NCBI RefSeq assembly: GCF_019799945.1
Contig: NZ_JABGCH010000010.1
Coordinates: 84,554 to 148,553 of the forward strand
Origin: Modestobacter marinus
Lineage (GTDB): Bacteria; Actinomycetota; Actinomycetes; Mycobacteriales; Geodermatophilaceae
DNA length: 64,000 nt
Direction: 5' to 3'
Position numbers and translations under genes: made by a program. Within the stretch, counting starts at the first letter, position 1, and the number at the start of each line of letters is the position of its first letter. Below are positions 6,786 through 15,757 of this stretch, piece after piece. Below the pieces are notes generated by a model. That model searched no databases. It was not told the DNA's origin and saw nothing but the letters and a program-made list of their open reading frames with translations.

Positions 6786-9700
6786 TCAGCCGGCGCCCGT
6801 CACCAGGACCAGCAGACCGGCCTCGTCGAGCAGGTCGACCGGGCGCAGCGTCCTGTTGGCCGCCACGTGGTGGAACCCGGCGCTGACCCGCTCGACCGGC
6901 ACCCCGGTCAGCCGGGACCAGCCCAGCCGGTAGGCGGCCAGCTGCACCCCGGCGGCGGCCAGCTCGGCCGGGCCGGGCACCGGGCCGGTCTTCCAGTCGA
7001 TGACCTCGAAGCCGCCCTGCCCGTCGGCGAACACCGCGTCGATCCGCCCCCGCAGGGTCAGCGGACCCAGCGGCGTCTCGAACGGGGCCTCCACGTCGAC
7101 CGGCTGGCGGTCGGCCCACTCGCTGGCGAGGAAGGCGTCCTGCAGGGCGGTGAGCGCCTCGTCGGGGGCCGCCTCCGCGTCGCCGGAGCCGGGCAGCTCG
7201 TCGAGGTCGATCAGCCGGGAGGTGCCGAACCGCTCCTCGAGCCACGCGTGGAACGCCGTCCCCCGGCGGGCCAGCGGCGCGGGGGCGGCGGGCATCGGCC
7301 GGCGGAGCCGGCGGGCGAGCTCGGCCGGGTCGCGGCGCAGCGCGACGAGGGCGGACACCGACAGGTGCGGTGGCAACGGCACGTCGACCACGCCGCGGCC
7401 GGCCTCGGCGCGTTCCCGCAGCAGCAGGTCGGCGTCGCGCAGCCAGTCGGCCACCAGGGGGTCGTCGGTGGCGCGGAGCGCCTCGTCGGTGAGCGGGTGC
7501 GGCTGCGAGGCGGCCACCAGCTCGGCGGCGGCGGACAGCGCCCGCCGGCGACCGGAGGACAGCGGGTCGGCCGGCCAGATCCCGACCGGCCACTCGGCCA
7601 GCGCGGGGTTCTCGGCGTCGTCGGCCGGCGGCGGCGCCCACGCGTCGACCACGCCCGCACCGGCCCCGACCGCGTCCTTGACCGCCAGGAGCAGGGACGA
7701 CGGGCCGCAGGCGGTCTTGCCGTCCCGCCACCAGCTGCCCGAGCACAGCAGCAGGTGCTTGGCGCGGGTGACCGCGACGTAGCCCAGCCGGATCTCCTCG
7801 GCCAGGCCGAAGTCCTTCCACTCGGCGACGTAGTCCTCCAGCGCGTCGCGGACCGCGGCCTGGTCTCCGGACCCGGGCACCGGCAGGTGCAGCCGGGGCA
7901 GCTCGGCGCGGTCGGTGGTGCGCAGCTCGACCGGGACGGCGCCGGGGTCGCGGATCCAGGAGTCGGAGGCGTCGGACCGCGCCGGGAACTGGTCCTTGGT
8001 CATGCCGGGGACGGCGACGACGTCCCACTCCAGACCCTTGGAGGAGTGCCCGGTGAGCAGCTGCACCGCCTCCGGGTTCACCGCGACCTCGCCGGGCTCC
8101 AGGCCGCGCTCGCGGACTTCCGCGTCGGCGAGGTACCCCAGGAACGCCGGCAGCGAGGGCAGTTCGGCCAGCTCGGCGAACTCCGCGGCGACCTCGTGCA
8201 GGGCGTCGAGGTGGGTGCGCGCGCCGCCGGGTGTGACGTCGGGGTGGCTGGCCAGCTCCGTCTCCAGCCCCAGGGAGCGCACCACCTCGTCGACCAGGTC
8301 GGGCAGAGACTCCCCCAGCCGTCCGCGCAGCGAGCCGAGCTCGGCACCCAGCCGGCGCAGCCGCCGGAACCCCTCGGGCGAGAAGGCCTCGGGCCGGCCG
8401 AGGTCGTCCAGCGCCTCGATGATGCTGCCGCGCTCCCGCGGGAGCTCGGGGGCCGGCGCGTCCGCTCCGCCCTCCGGTGCGGGGCGGGCCGCGGCGCGCT
8501 CCTTGACCAGCGCCCGCGACCGGGACTCCAGCGCGGCCAGGTCGCGCGGGCCGATCCGCCACCGGGCGCCGGTGAGCAGCCGGCCCAGCGCGTCGCCGGC
8601 GCTGGGGTCGACCAGCACGCGGAGGGTGGCCACGACGTCGGACACCTCGGGGACGTCGAGCAGGCCACCGAGCCCGACGACCTCCACCGGGAGCCCGCGC
8701 TCGCGCAGGGCGGCCGCGATGCCGGGCAGCTGCGCGCGGCGCCGGGCCAGCACCGCGATGGTCGGGCGCTGCCCGTTCGCGCCGGTGCTCGTCCAGCACT
8801 GCGCGAGCCGGTCGGCCAGCGCGGCCGTCTCCTCGGCCACGGTCTCGTAGAGCCCGACGTGCACCGCTCCGGGACCGGCCACCGGCGAGGGCGTCAGGTC
8901 CGGCAGCGGCTGCTCCGGCTCGGGCAGCGCGGCGGCCACGGTGTTGGCGACCGCGAGCACGGCCCGGTCGTTGCGCCAGCTGGTGGACAGCGTGAGCCGC
9001 TCGGCCGGCCGGTCGGGGGTGCCCGGGAAGGTGCGGGCGAAGCGCTCGATCGTGCCGGCCGAGGCGCCGCGCCACCCGTAGATCGACTGGCGGGGGTCGC
9101 CGACGGCGAGCACCGGGTGCCCGCCCGGGCCGCCGAACAGCGCCTCCAGCATGCGCAGCTGGCCGACGCTCGTGTCCTGGTACTCGTCGAGGAGCACGAC
9201 CCGCCACCGGGCCCGCTCCCGGCGGCCGACCTCCGGGGAGCTGACCGCCACCCGGGCCGCGAAGGCGACCTGGTCGGCGTAGTCGATGGCGCCGGCCGCG
9301 CGCTTGCGCGCCTCGAACGCCTCGACCATCGGCAGCAGCGCGGCACGGGCCCGCTGACGGCCGAGCATCTTCAGCACCTCGGCGTAGGGGCCCCGCTTCT
9401 TGGGGGCGTCGGGGTAGCCGCGCAGCTGCTGCTCGAAGCGGACGGTCCAGGCGCGCAGGGCGGCCGGGCTCACGTCGTGCTCGCCGAGCTCGGCGGCGAG
9501 CTGCAGCACGTCCTCGGTGGTGGTGACCAGGCCGAGGTTCACGTCGGCCATGTCACCGGTGTGCGCGGCGACGACGGTGGCCGCCTGGCCCCAGCACATC
9601 GCCGGGCCGAGCACCCCGGCGCCGGGCTCGACGCCGATCCGCAGCCCGTGCTCGGCGACGATGCCGGCCGCGTAGCCGTGGTAGGTGGCGACCGTGGGCG

Positions 9701-10103
9701 CGGCGATGGCCAGCCGCTCCCGCAGCGCGGGATCGGTCTGCGGGTGGTCGGCCAGCGCGCCCAGCCGCAGCCGGACCCGCGCGTTCAGCTCGCTGGCCGC
9801 CTTGCGGGTGAAGGTGAGCCCGAGCACCGCCTCCGGGGCGACCAGCTGGTTGGCGACCAGCCAGGCCACCCGGGCGGCCATCGTCTCGGTCTTGCCCGAA
9901 CCGGCGCCGGCGACGACCACCAGCGGCCGGTCGACCGGCGCGGAGACTACGCCGGCCTGCTCCGGGGACGGGGCGTACGTCAGGCCGCAGCGGGTGGCCA
10001 CCTCGGCGGGGGTGAGCAGCTCCGGCGGCTCCGGGCTCGTGACGGGGACCATTCCGGGCAGGTCGAAGGCCAGCTGCCCGTCGAACGCGGACCGGGCGCT
10101 CAT
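6786..10103 (-). CDS. adnB: ATP-dependent helicase-nuclease AdnB (UvrD/RecB-type)
   Basis: A 1105-residue SF1A helicase with a C-terminal RecB-type nuclease, matching subunit B of the actinobacterial AdnAB complex that resects double-strand breaks. Visible are Walker A (AGAGSGKTE, about residues 65-73), LTFTRKAASEL (motif Ia), LDEYQDTSVGQL (motif II, about residue 303), GDPRQSIYGWRGA (motif III), HSSKGLEWDVV (motif V region) and YVAVTRAK (motif VI). The nuclease core FEVIDWKTG lies near residue 1031. No Fe-S cysteine cluster is evident here, unlike AdnA. The ATG at 10103 overlaps the adnA stop (ATGA), so the two subunits are translationally coupled. As I recall, M. tuberculosis has the same adnA-adnB order (Rv3202c-Rv3201c). 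Confidence 0.93.
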   Translation of the reverse strand: MSARSAFDGQLAFDLPGMVPVTSPEPPELLTPAEVATRCGLTYAPSPEQAGVVSAPVDRPLVVVAGAGSGKTETMAARVAWLVANQLVAPEAVLGLTFTRKAASELNARVRLRLGALADHPQTDPALRERLAIAAPTVATYHGYAAGIVAEHGLRIGVEPGAGVLGPAMCWGQAATVVAAHTGDMADVNLGLVTTTEDVLQLAAELGEHDVSPAALRAWTVRFEQQLRGYPDAPKKRGPYAEVLKMLGRQRARAALLPMVEAFEARKRAAGAIDYADQVAFAARVAVSSPEVGRRERARWRVVLLDEYQDTSVGQLRMLEALFGGPGGHPVLAVGDPRQSIYGWRGASAGTIERFARTFPGTPDRPAERLTLSTSWRNDRAVLAVANTVAAALPEPEQPLPDLTPSPVAGPGAVHVGLYETVAEETAALADRLAQCWTSTGANGQRPTIAVLARRRAQLPGIAAALRERGLPVEVVGLGGLLDVPEVSDVVATLRVLVDPSAGDALGRLLTGARWRIGPRDLAALESRSRALVKERAAARPAPEGGADAPAPELPRERGSIIEALDDLGRPEAFSPEGFRRLRRLGAELGSLRGRLGESLPDLVDEVVRSLGLETELASHPDVTPGGARTHLDALHEVAAEFAELAELPSLPAFLGYLADAEVRERGLEPGEVAVNPEAVQLLTGHSSKGLEWDVVAVPGMTKDQFPARSDASDSWIRDPGAVPVELRTTDRAELPRLHLPVPGSGDQAAVRDALEDYVAEWKDFGLAEEIRLGYVAVTRAKHLLLCSGSWWRDGKTACGPSSLLLAVKDAVGAGAGVVDAWAPPPADDAENPALAEWPVGIWPADPLSSGRRRALSAAAELVAASQPHPLTDEALRATDDPLVADWLRDADLLLRERAEAGRGVVDVPLPPHLSVSALVALRRDPAELARRLRRPMPAAPAPLARRGTAFHAWLEERFGTSRLIDLDELPGSGDAEAAPDEALTALQDAFLASEWADRQPVDVEAPFETPLGPLTLRGRIDAVFADGQGGFEVIDWKTGPVPGPAELAAAGVQLAAYRLGWSRLTGVPVERVSAGFHHVAANRTLRPVDLLDEAGLLVLVTGAG

Positions 10104-13100
10104 CGGGTCACCTGCCGGCCGGACTCCTGCATCGGGCAGCTGCGCCGGAACGCGCAGCGCTCGCAGTCGGTGTCGGTGCGCGCGGCGAAGCTGCCGCCGC
10201 CCATTCCCTCCCCGACCTCGGCGATCAGCTGACCGGCCCACGTCTCGCGGGGTCCGACGTCGGCCGGCAACGGCGGCTGGTGGTGCTCCTTGGCCGCCTT
10301 CTGCACCCCGCCGACCTGCAGCAGCGCGGCGCCGCCGGGCACGGTGCCGTGCTCGGCGAAGGCGCCCTCGGCCACCGCCACCTGGTAGGCGGCGAGCTGG
10401 CCGTGATCCTCGACCGTGCGCGGCGGCGTCTTGCCGGTCTTCAGGTCGACGACGACCAGCCGGCCGTCGGCGTCGCGCTCCAGCCGGTCGACCTGGCCGC
10501 GCAGCCGCGCCCGGCCGACGACCACGTCGAAGTCCTCCTCGGCGGCGATCAGCTCCCGGTCGCCGCGGGTGTGCCAGACGACGAACTTCGCGAGCATCTC
10601 CTGTGCGCGCTGCCGCTGGCGCTGGTCGAACCAGCCGGGGCCGAGGTCCAGGCCGTCGAGCTCGGTGTCGAGCACCGCGGCCGCCTCGGCCGGCGGCAGC
10701 CCCTCGGCCACCTGCTGCGCGACGTCGTGCACCGCGGAGCCGACGGTGCGGGTGGCCTCCGGTGCCGCCTCGGCGCCCACCGATCCGAGCACCCAGCGGA
10801 GCGGGCAGCGCTGGAAGGTGTCGATCGCCGAGGGTCGCACCGGGACGACGGCGTCCGGGTCGACGAGGGGCGCGTCGTCGGAGAGCGGGGCCAGGCCCCA
10901 CCACCCCGCCGGGCCGGCGCCGGGTACCCGCTCGTCGGCCAGCCGGCGCAGCACCGCGGCGGCGCTCGCCCGGCGCGGGGCGGGGGTGTGCGGATCGGTG
11001 AGGTGCCGGCGCAGCTCGGCCACCAGCGCGGGCAGGGTGAGCTGCCGGGGCAACGGCGTGTGCGGCCGGGCGCCGTCGGTCCCGGGCGGCGGCGGGGCGA
11101 TCAGGTCGAGGAAGCGGGATGCCGTCGCGCCGGCGTCCCCGCCCTCCAGCGCACCGTCGACGGCGGTGACCAGCAGCCGGCGGCGGGCCCGCGTGCAGGC
11201 GACGTAGAACAGCCGGCGTTCCTCGGCCAGCGCCAGCGTGCGGCGGTCGAGGGTGGCCGGGTCGGTGCCCCCGGCCGCCTCCACCAGATCCTCGGCACCG
11301 AGCAGGCTGGCCCGGGTGCGCAGGTCCGGCCACACCCCCTCCTGCACGCCGGCGACGCAGACCAGGTCCCACTCCAGGCCCTTGGCGGCGTGCGCGGTGA
11401 GCAGCCGGACCGACTCCCCGGCAGGTGCGCGGGCGGCGCCGCTGTCACCGGGCAGCTGCTGGGCGACCAGGTGCTGCACGAAGGCGGCCACGCCCGCGTG
11501 CGGCAGCCGGTCGACGAACCCGGCCGCGGCGTCGAACAGCGCGACGACGGCGTCCAGGTCGCGGTCGGCCACCGCGCCGGACGGACCGCCCGCCGCGCTG
11601 GCCCGTCCCCAGCGGCCGGCCAGCCCGCTCGCCTGCCACATCGCCCACAGCACGTCCTCGGCCGAGCCTCCGCCGGCCAGGCTCACCCGGCCGGCGGCCA
11701 GCACGCGGGCCACCCGGTGCGCCGCGCGGGCGACGTGCTCGGGCATCGCGTCGAGCAGGGTCGCGTCCAGGAGCACCGCGGCCAGGGGCGCGCCGCGAAC
11801 GGCGGGGTCCTCGCCGCGGGCGGCCATCGCGCGGCGCGCGGCCCGGCGCAGCCGCCGCAGGTCCAGCACGGTGGCGCCGCCGAGCGGGGAGGCGAGCAGC
11901 GCCTCGGCCCCCGGCTCGTCCAGCCCGGTCTCGCCGGCGACACCGTCGGGGCCGGGTGCGGCCGGCAGCAGCGCGCCCACGGCGGCGAGGAAGGGCTGGA
12001 CGGCCGGCTGGGCGGCGAGCGCGACGTCGTCGGCGTTGACCGCGACCGGCACCCCCGCCTGGGTCAACGCCCGGCGGACCGGGCCCAGGCTCGCGGAGGC
12101 CGAGCGGACGACGACCGCCATCTGCGACCACGGCACCCCGTCGAGCAGGTGCGCGCGCCGCACCGTGTCGGCGAGGAAGGCGGCCTCCACGGACGGCGAG
12201 TCGAAGACGTGCACCTCGGCCGCGCCCGGGTCGATGCCCTCTCCCGAGGTGAGCCGGCGGTGCTCCCACGGGCCGGGCAGCCCCTCGGCCACCCGTCGGC
12301 TGACGGCCAGCAGCTCCGCACCCGAGCGGCGGCAGACACCGAGGGAGAGCCGGTCGGCGGGGCGGCCGTCGCGGTGCCGGAACCGGGTGGGGAAGTCGAT
12401 GATCCCCCGGGGCTCGGCGCCCCGGAACGCGTAGATGGCCTGGTCCGGGTCGCCGACGGCGACCAGGTTGCCGCCACCGCCGGCCAGCAGCTCCACCAGC
12501 TCGACCTGCGCGGGGTCGGTGTCCTGGTACTCGTCGACGAACAGCCAGCCGGCCCTGGCCCGCTCGTCGCGCAGCAGCTCCGGGTCGTCCCGCAGCTCGT
12601 CGATCGCCGCGCGGACCAGCTCGGCGGGGTCGTAGCCGCTCGCGCCGCCCCGCGCCGCGGTGGTGAACGCGGTGACGCCGGCGTACTGGTCGGCGAACGC
12701 GGCGGCGGCCTCCCAGTGCGGGAGCCCGCGGGCCCGGCCCCACTCGGCGAGCTGGATGCTGCCGATCCCCCGCTCGGTGGCCCGCAGCAGCAGCTCGCGC
12801 AGCTCGTCGCGGAACCCGTCGGTGCCCAGGGCGGCCGAGAGCTCGCCGGGCCACCGCACCGCGCCGTCCTCGTCGGCGTCACCGCGCAGCAGCTCGGCGA
12901 CCACCGCGTCCTGCTCGGCGGCGGTGAGCAGCCGCGGAGCCGGCTCGCCGCGCAGCACGGCGGCGCGGCGCAGCACGCCGAACGCGTAGGAGTGGAAGGT
13001 GCGGGCGACCGGCTCACGGATGGTGCGGGCGACCCGCGCGGTGATGCGGGTGCGCAGCTCGACGGCGGCCTTGCGGCTGAACGTGAGGACCAGCATCCGC

Positions 13101-13324
13101 TCGGGGTCGACGCCCGCGTCGATCCGGGCGGCGACCGCCTCGACGATCGTCGTCGTCTTGCCGGTGCCCGGTCCGGCGAGCACCAGGAGCGGGCCGCCGG
13201 GGTGCCCGACCACGGTCTGCTGGGCCGGGTCGAGGCGCGGTCGCACCAGCGGCACGGCCGCCGGCTGGACCAACCGGTAGACCGGCGCCGCGCCGTCGCT
13301 CCGCTGTGTCGTCTCCCCCCGCAC
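10100..13324 (-). CDS. adnA: ATP-dependent helicase-nuclease AdnA (UvrD/RecB-type)
   Basis: A 1074-residue partner of AdnB. The motor domain has Walker A (GPGTGKTT, residues 51-58), FVDEYQDTDPAQVEL (motif II) and GDPDQAIYAFRGA (motif III). The late motifs HAAKGLEWDLV and YVACTRAR are also present. The C-terminal RecB-type nuclease shows VVVDLKTGK near residue 960. Four cysteines frame it, one in FQRCPLRW (about 838) and three in CERCAFRRSC near the C-terminus. This is the pattern of a 4Fe-4S-stapled nuclease as in AddB-type proteins. The start is GTG at 13324. It is separated from the upstream ATL gene by a hairpin terminator, so it probably has its own promoter. The complex should unwind and degrade broken DNA ends for recombination. 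Confidence 0.93.
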   Translation of the reverse strand: MRGETTQRSDGAAPVYRLVQPAAVPLVRPRLDPAQQTVVGHPGGPLLVLAGPGTGKTTTIVEAVAARIDAGVDPERMLVLTFSRKAAVELRTRITARVARTIREPVARTFHSYAFGVLRRAAVLRGEPAPRLLTAAEQDAVVAELLRGDADEDGAVRWPGELSAALGTDGFRDELRELLLRATERGIGSIQLAEWGRARGLPHWEAAAAFADQYAGVTAFTTAARGGASGYDPAELVRAAIDELRDDPELLRDERARAGWLFVDEYQDTDPAQVELVELLAGGGGNLVAVGDPDQAIYAFRGAEPRGIIDFPTRFRHRDGRPADRLSLGVCRRSGAELLAVSRRVAEGLPGPWEHRRLTSGEGIDPGAAEVHVFDSPSVEAAFLADTVRRAHLLDGVPWSQMAVVVRSASASLGPVRRALTQAGVPVAVNADDVALAAQPAVQPFLAAVGALLPAAPGPDGVAGETGLDEPGAEALLASPLGGATVLDLRRLRRAARRAMAARGEDPAVRGAPLAAVLLDATLLDAMPEHVARAAHRVARVLAAGRVSLAGGGSAEDVLWAMWQASGLAGRWGRASAAGGPSGAVADRDLDAVVALFDAAAGFVDRLPHAGVAAFVQHLVAQQLPGDSGAARAPAGESVRLLTAHAAKGLEWDLVCVAGVQEGVWPDLRTRASLLGAEDLVEAAGGTDPATLDRRTLALAEERRLFYVACTRARRRLLVTAVDGALEGGDAGATASRFLDLIAPPPPGTDGARPHTPLPRQLTLPALVAELRRHLTDPHTPAPRRASAAAVLRRLADERVPGAGPAGWWGLAPLSDDAPLVDPDAVVPVRPSAIDTFQRCPLRWVLGSVGAEAAPEATRTVGSAVHDVAQQVAEGLPPAEAAAVLDTELDGLDLGPGWFDQRQRQRAQEMLAKFVVWHTRGDRELIAAEEDFDVVVGRARLRGQVDRLERDADGRLVVVDLKTGKTPPRTVEDHGQLAAYQVAVAEGAFAEHGTVPGGAALLQVGGVQKAAKEHHQPPLPADVGPRETWAGQLIAEVGEGMGGGSFAARTDTDCERCAFRRSCPMQESGRQVTR

Positions 13325-13360
13325 CCCTCGATGACACCACGCGGTGCCGACAGTTCCGTT

Positions 13361-13416
13361 GGCCCCGTCCCGGGTTCCCTCGCGAGCTCGCGAGCGGAGG
13401 GGAGGACGGGGTCCTT
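13361..13416 (-). terminator. Hairpin terminator element T1 after the ATL gene
   Basis: CCCCGTC (13363-13369) pairs with GACGGGG (13405-13411). The loop holds the palindrome cgcgagctcgcgag. On the minus strand the element begins directly after the ATL stop codon with AGGACCCCGTC. One of six similar elements in the window. Confidence 0.6.
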
Positions 13417-13733
13417 CAGCACTCCTCCGGCCAGCCGACCGCGGCCAGGTCCACCCGGGATCCCCGCAGTGGCACGCCCTCGCCGGCCAGCAGCGCGAGC
13501 TGGCGGACCCGGACCGGCTCGGCCGCCGTCCCGTCCGCCCGCACGACCCGGTGCCACGGCACCGCCGCGCCGCCCCCGGCCAGCGCGCGGGCGACCCGCC
13601 GGGGCCCCACCCCGACGAGCCGCCCGATCGCGCCGTAGGTGCTCACCCGGCCCGGCGGGATCGTCTCGACCACGTCGAAGACGGCCTCGTCGACGTCCTC
13701 CGCCGACCGGCCCACCGGCCCGGGTGCCCGCAC
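13416..13733 (-). CDS. Alkyltransferase-like protein (ATL, MGMT family)
   Basis: A 105-residue protein consisting only of the DNA-binding half of O6-alkylguanine-DNA methyltransferase. The motif that normally reads PCHRV is PWHRVV here (Trp60-His61), so the alkyl-acceptor cysteine is absent. Such ATL proteins bind O6-alkylguanine lesions and pass them to nucleotide excision repair instead of reversing them. The helix-turn-helix part PPGRVSTYGAIGRLVGVGPRRVARAL fits the family. GTG 13733 is chosen because GGAGGG lies 5-8 bases upstream. The same gene lies beside adnA in M. tuberculosis (Rv3204, from memory). A hairpin terminator follows. Confidence 0.88.
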   Translation of the reverse strand: MRAPGPVGRSAEDVDEAVFDVVETIPPGRVSTYGAIGRLVGVGPRRVARALAGGGAAVPWHRVVRADGTAAEPVRVRQLALLAGEGVPLRGSRVDLAAVGWPEEC

Positions 13734-13749
13734 CGCCGTCCCTCCGGGC

Positions 13750-14898
13750 TCAGCTCTGGTAGTCGGAGTTGTTGGACCACCACTCGTAGAGCGTGGCGAC
13801 GTCCTCCTGCGTGCTGCCCGGCGAGCGCACCACGCCCTCCGTGAGGAACTCGTCGTCGGTCCAGGCGATGAGCGCGTTGCCGTCCTCGGTGATCGCGCAG
13901 ACCACCTGGCCGCCCACGCTGCCGTCCGGGTAGGTCCACTCGCCGGAGCCCATCGCCGTCGCGCAGTCTCCGTCGGCCGGGAGCTCCGTCGTGCCCAGGC
14001 CAGCCACGTCGGTGGAGAAGACCTCGTCCAGCGTGGCCTTGTCCGGGTACAGGTAGAACTGGGCCTCCGCCGGGCCGGGCTGGGTCGCCGCCGCACCGCA
14101 GGAGGCCGCAGCGATGTCGCCGTCCCCGGCGAGCGGCACCCCCGCGCAGTCGGTGAAGTCGAGCGGGAGCGTGGCCACGAACTCCTCGTTGGCGTCGCCG
14201 CCCGAGCCGCCCGGCGGCGGAGCGGCGGTGAACCCGCCGCCCGAGCTGCTCGACGGCGCGCTCGGCGACGACGACGGAGCTGCGCTCGTGGCGCTCCCGG
14301 CGGCCGTGTCCGTGTCCTCCTCCGGGTCGCCGCCCAGCGTGAAGAGCAGCACGGCGGCCACGACGGCGAGGACCACGAGGCCGGCGATCAGCGCGATCAC
14401 CCCGGTGCGCTTCCCGCCGCCCCCGCCGGGAGCACCCGGGGCGCCCGGCCCGCCCGGGCCGCCCCAGCCGGTCACGCCGGGCTGCGGCGGCTGCCCGGGG
14501 ACCCCGAACACCTGGGTCGGCGACGGCCCGCCCGGCGCCGGCGGCTGACCCCAGCCACCCGACGGCGGCTGCTGGCCGGTGGGCTGACCCCAGCCACCGC
14601 CCTGGCCCGGCTGTGCCGGCGGCTGGCCCCAGCCACCGGGCGGCGGCTGCTGACCGGCGGGCTGACCCCAGCCACCGCCCTGGCCGGGCTGACCCGGAGG
14701 TGGGCCCCAGCCCGGCTGCTGCCACCCCGGCTGGCCCCAGCCGCCCGGGCCGGGCTGCTGCGGGGTCGGAGCGGACTGCGGGTGCTGCGGAGGCGGACCG
14801 GACGGCTGGTCCCAGCCACCGCCCCGACCCGGCTGGTCGCCGGACGACGACCGGTCGTCCGGTCCGCTGGGGACCTGCCCCTGGGGTGGCTGACTCAT
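13750..14898 (-). CDS. Gly/Pro/Gln-rich membrane protein with extracytoplasmic domain
   Basis: A 382-residue protein in three parts. Residues 1-150 are a low-complexity cytoplasmic tail rich in Gly, Pro, Gln and Trp, with a 26-residue repeat containing GWGQP and QGGGWGQP units. One transmembrane helix follows (about 165-187, VIALIAGLVVLAVVAAVLLF). The rest is a Ser- and Pro-rich linker and a C-terminal extracytoplasmic domain with several cysteines (DCAGV, SCGAA, DCATAM, VVCAI) that may form disulfides. I recognise no enzyme motif. The architecture recalls actinobacterial proteins with Pro/Gln-rich tails fused to DUF4333- or septum-type domains, but I cannot assign one. The ATG at 14898 is preceded by GAGAGGG. 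Confidence 0.8.
   Translation of the reverse strand: MSQPPQGQVPSGPDDRSSSGDQPGRGGGWDQPSGPPPQHPQSAPTPQQPGPGGWGQPGWQQPGWGPPPGQPGQGGGWGQPAGQQPPPGGWGQPPAQPGQGGGWGQPTGQQPPSGGWGQPPAPGGPSPTQVFGVPGQPPQPGVTGWGGPGGPGAPGAPGGGGGKRTGVIALIAGLVVLAVVAAVLLFTLGGDPEEDTDTAAGSATSAAPSSSPSAPSSSSGGGFTAAPPPGGSGGDANEEFVATLPLDFTDCAGVPLAGDGDIAAASCGAAATQPGPAEAQFYLYPDKATLDEVFSTDVAGLGTTELPADGDCATAMGSGEWTYPDGSVGGQVVCAITEDGNALIAWTDDEFLTEGVVRSPGSTQEDVATLYEWWSNNSDYQS
14540..14700. repeat. In-frame tandem repeat, about 78 bp per unit
   Basis: Near-identical blocks beginning ggcggctgctg at 14564 and again at 14642 are 78 bases (26 codons) apart and are flanked by partial units. They encode the GWGQP-rich tail of the surrounding membrane protein. 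Copy number is likely variable between strains. Confidence 0.65.
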
Positions 14899-14989
14899 CG
14901 GTGACCCTCTCTGCTGTGCGCTGCCGGGGAGGCAGCCTAGGGGGTCGGGGCGACGGTTCGGCCGGACGCGGACGCGAGGGTCCCGGCGC

Positions 14990-15577
14990 TCAGGCCCGCC
15001 GGCCGAACCGGGCCAGCAGCCGGGTTTGCGGATCGGCCCCGGGGGGCACCGGCACCGGCGGGTCGATCAGCCCGGGGACCCCGCGGTCGCCCAGCCGCTC
15101 CTCCGCGTACCGCCCGGCTGCCGCGACCAGCTCGGGGTCCAGCCGCGTGACCCCGCCGATCGCGCGGGCCAGGTCCCAGGCGTGCACCGTGAGGTCGGCG
15201 GTCATCTCGACGAGGTGGTCCGCCGCCGGCGCCGGCCCACCGGAGAGCTGGACGCTGCGGTCCAGCGCGTCCGGCGACGCCCAGGCGGTGAGGGCCGCGT
15301 CGCCGGCGGTCTCCCAGGCGGTGAGCGGATCGCCGCCCAGCAGCTCGTCCGGGTCGGTCGGGATGCGCGGGGCGACGGCGTCCGGGGACTCCCCCGCCAG
15401 CAGCGGTGGCACCCGCAGCTGCTCGCTGGTCAGGTGCGCGACGAGGTCGGCGACGCTCCACGCCGGCAGCGCCGGGGCGGCCCAGTCCCCCGCCGCCACG
15501 GCGTCCACCCGATCGGTGAACTGCGCCTGGGCCCGTTGGAAGAGCAGCAGCAGGTCGGCATGGGGGGACGCGGGCAC
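14990..15577 (-). CDS. DinB-like / maleylpyruvate isomerase N-terminal family protein
   Basis: A 195-residue protein of the TIGR03086 / mycothiol-dependent maleylpyruvate isomerase N-terminal type, a four-helix bundle with metal-binding histidines. Visible are the first helix (LLLLFQRAQAQFTDRVDAV), WSVADLVAHLTSEQ with the typical first metal-ligand histidine, and LTVHAWDLARA, the family's signature third motif. It may use mycothiol or only share the fold. The substrate is unknown. The GTG at 15577 precedes this conserved helix directly. The frame stays open to 15796, but that part is a hairpin repeat region with Pro- and Arg-rich translation. M. tuberculosis has a family member at the same place (Rv3205c, recalled). 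Confidence 0.75.
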   Translation of the reverse strand: MPASPHADLLLLFQRAQAQFTDRVDAVAAGDWAAPALPAWSVADLVAHLTSEQLRVPPLLAGESPDAVAPRIPTDPDELLGGDPLTAWETAGDAALTAWASPDALDRSVQLSGGPAPAADHLVEMTADLTVHAWDLARAIGGVTRLDPELVAAAGRYAEERLGDRGVPGLIDPPVPVPPGADPQTRLLARFGRRA

Positions 15578-15642
15578 GGCGCCAGTAAACGCAGCCGGGG
15601 CCCGGTCCGCCGAACGGCGGGCCGGGCCCCGGGTGAGCTGCT

Positions 15643-15757
15643 GGAACGGCCTCGTCCCAGGGCCCCACGGCGCCGGCCCCTCCCGAAGCTCGCCCCAAGC
15701 TTGCGAGGGACGAGGAGGACGGGGGTCCTTCGATCGTGGGGAGGGACGGGGTCCTCT
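15643..15757 (-). terminator. Hairpin terminator element T2 after moeZ
   Basis: A compound element with a GGAACGGCC arm at 15643, the loop palindrome caagcttgcgag, and two right arms (gacgggggtccttc and gacggggtcctc). On the minus strand it starts immediately after the moeZ stop with GAGGACCCCGTC. It fills most of the 178-base gap before the DinB-like gene. Confidence 0.55.

Noticed and set aside
13639-14904. Plus-strand frame of 421 codons with LTPATRRRLLAGG-type repeats
   Set aside because: It is the reverse reading of the GWGQP repeats of the minus-strand membrane protein. Repetition comes from that gene.
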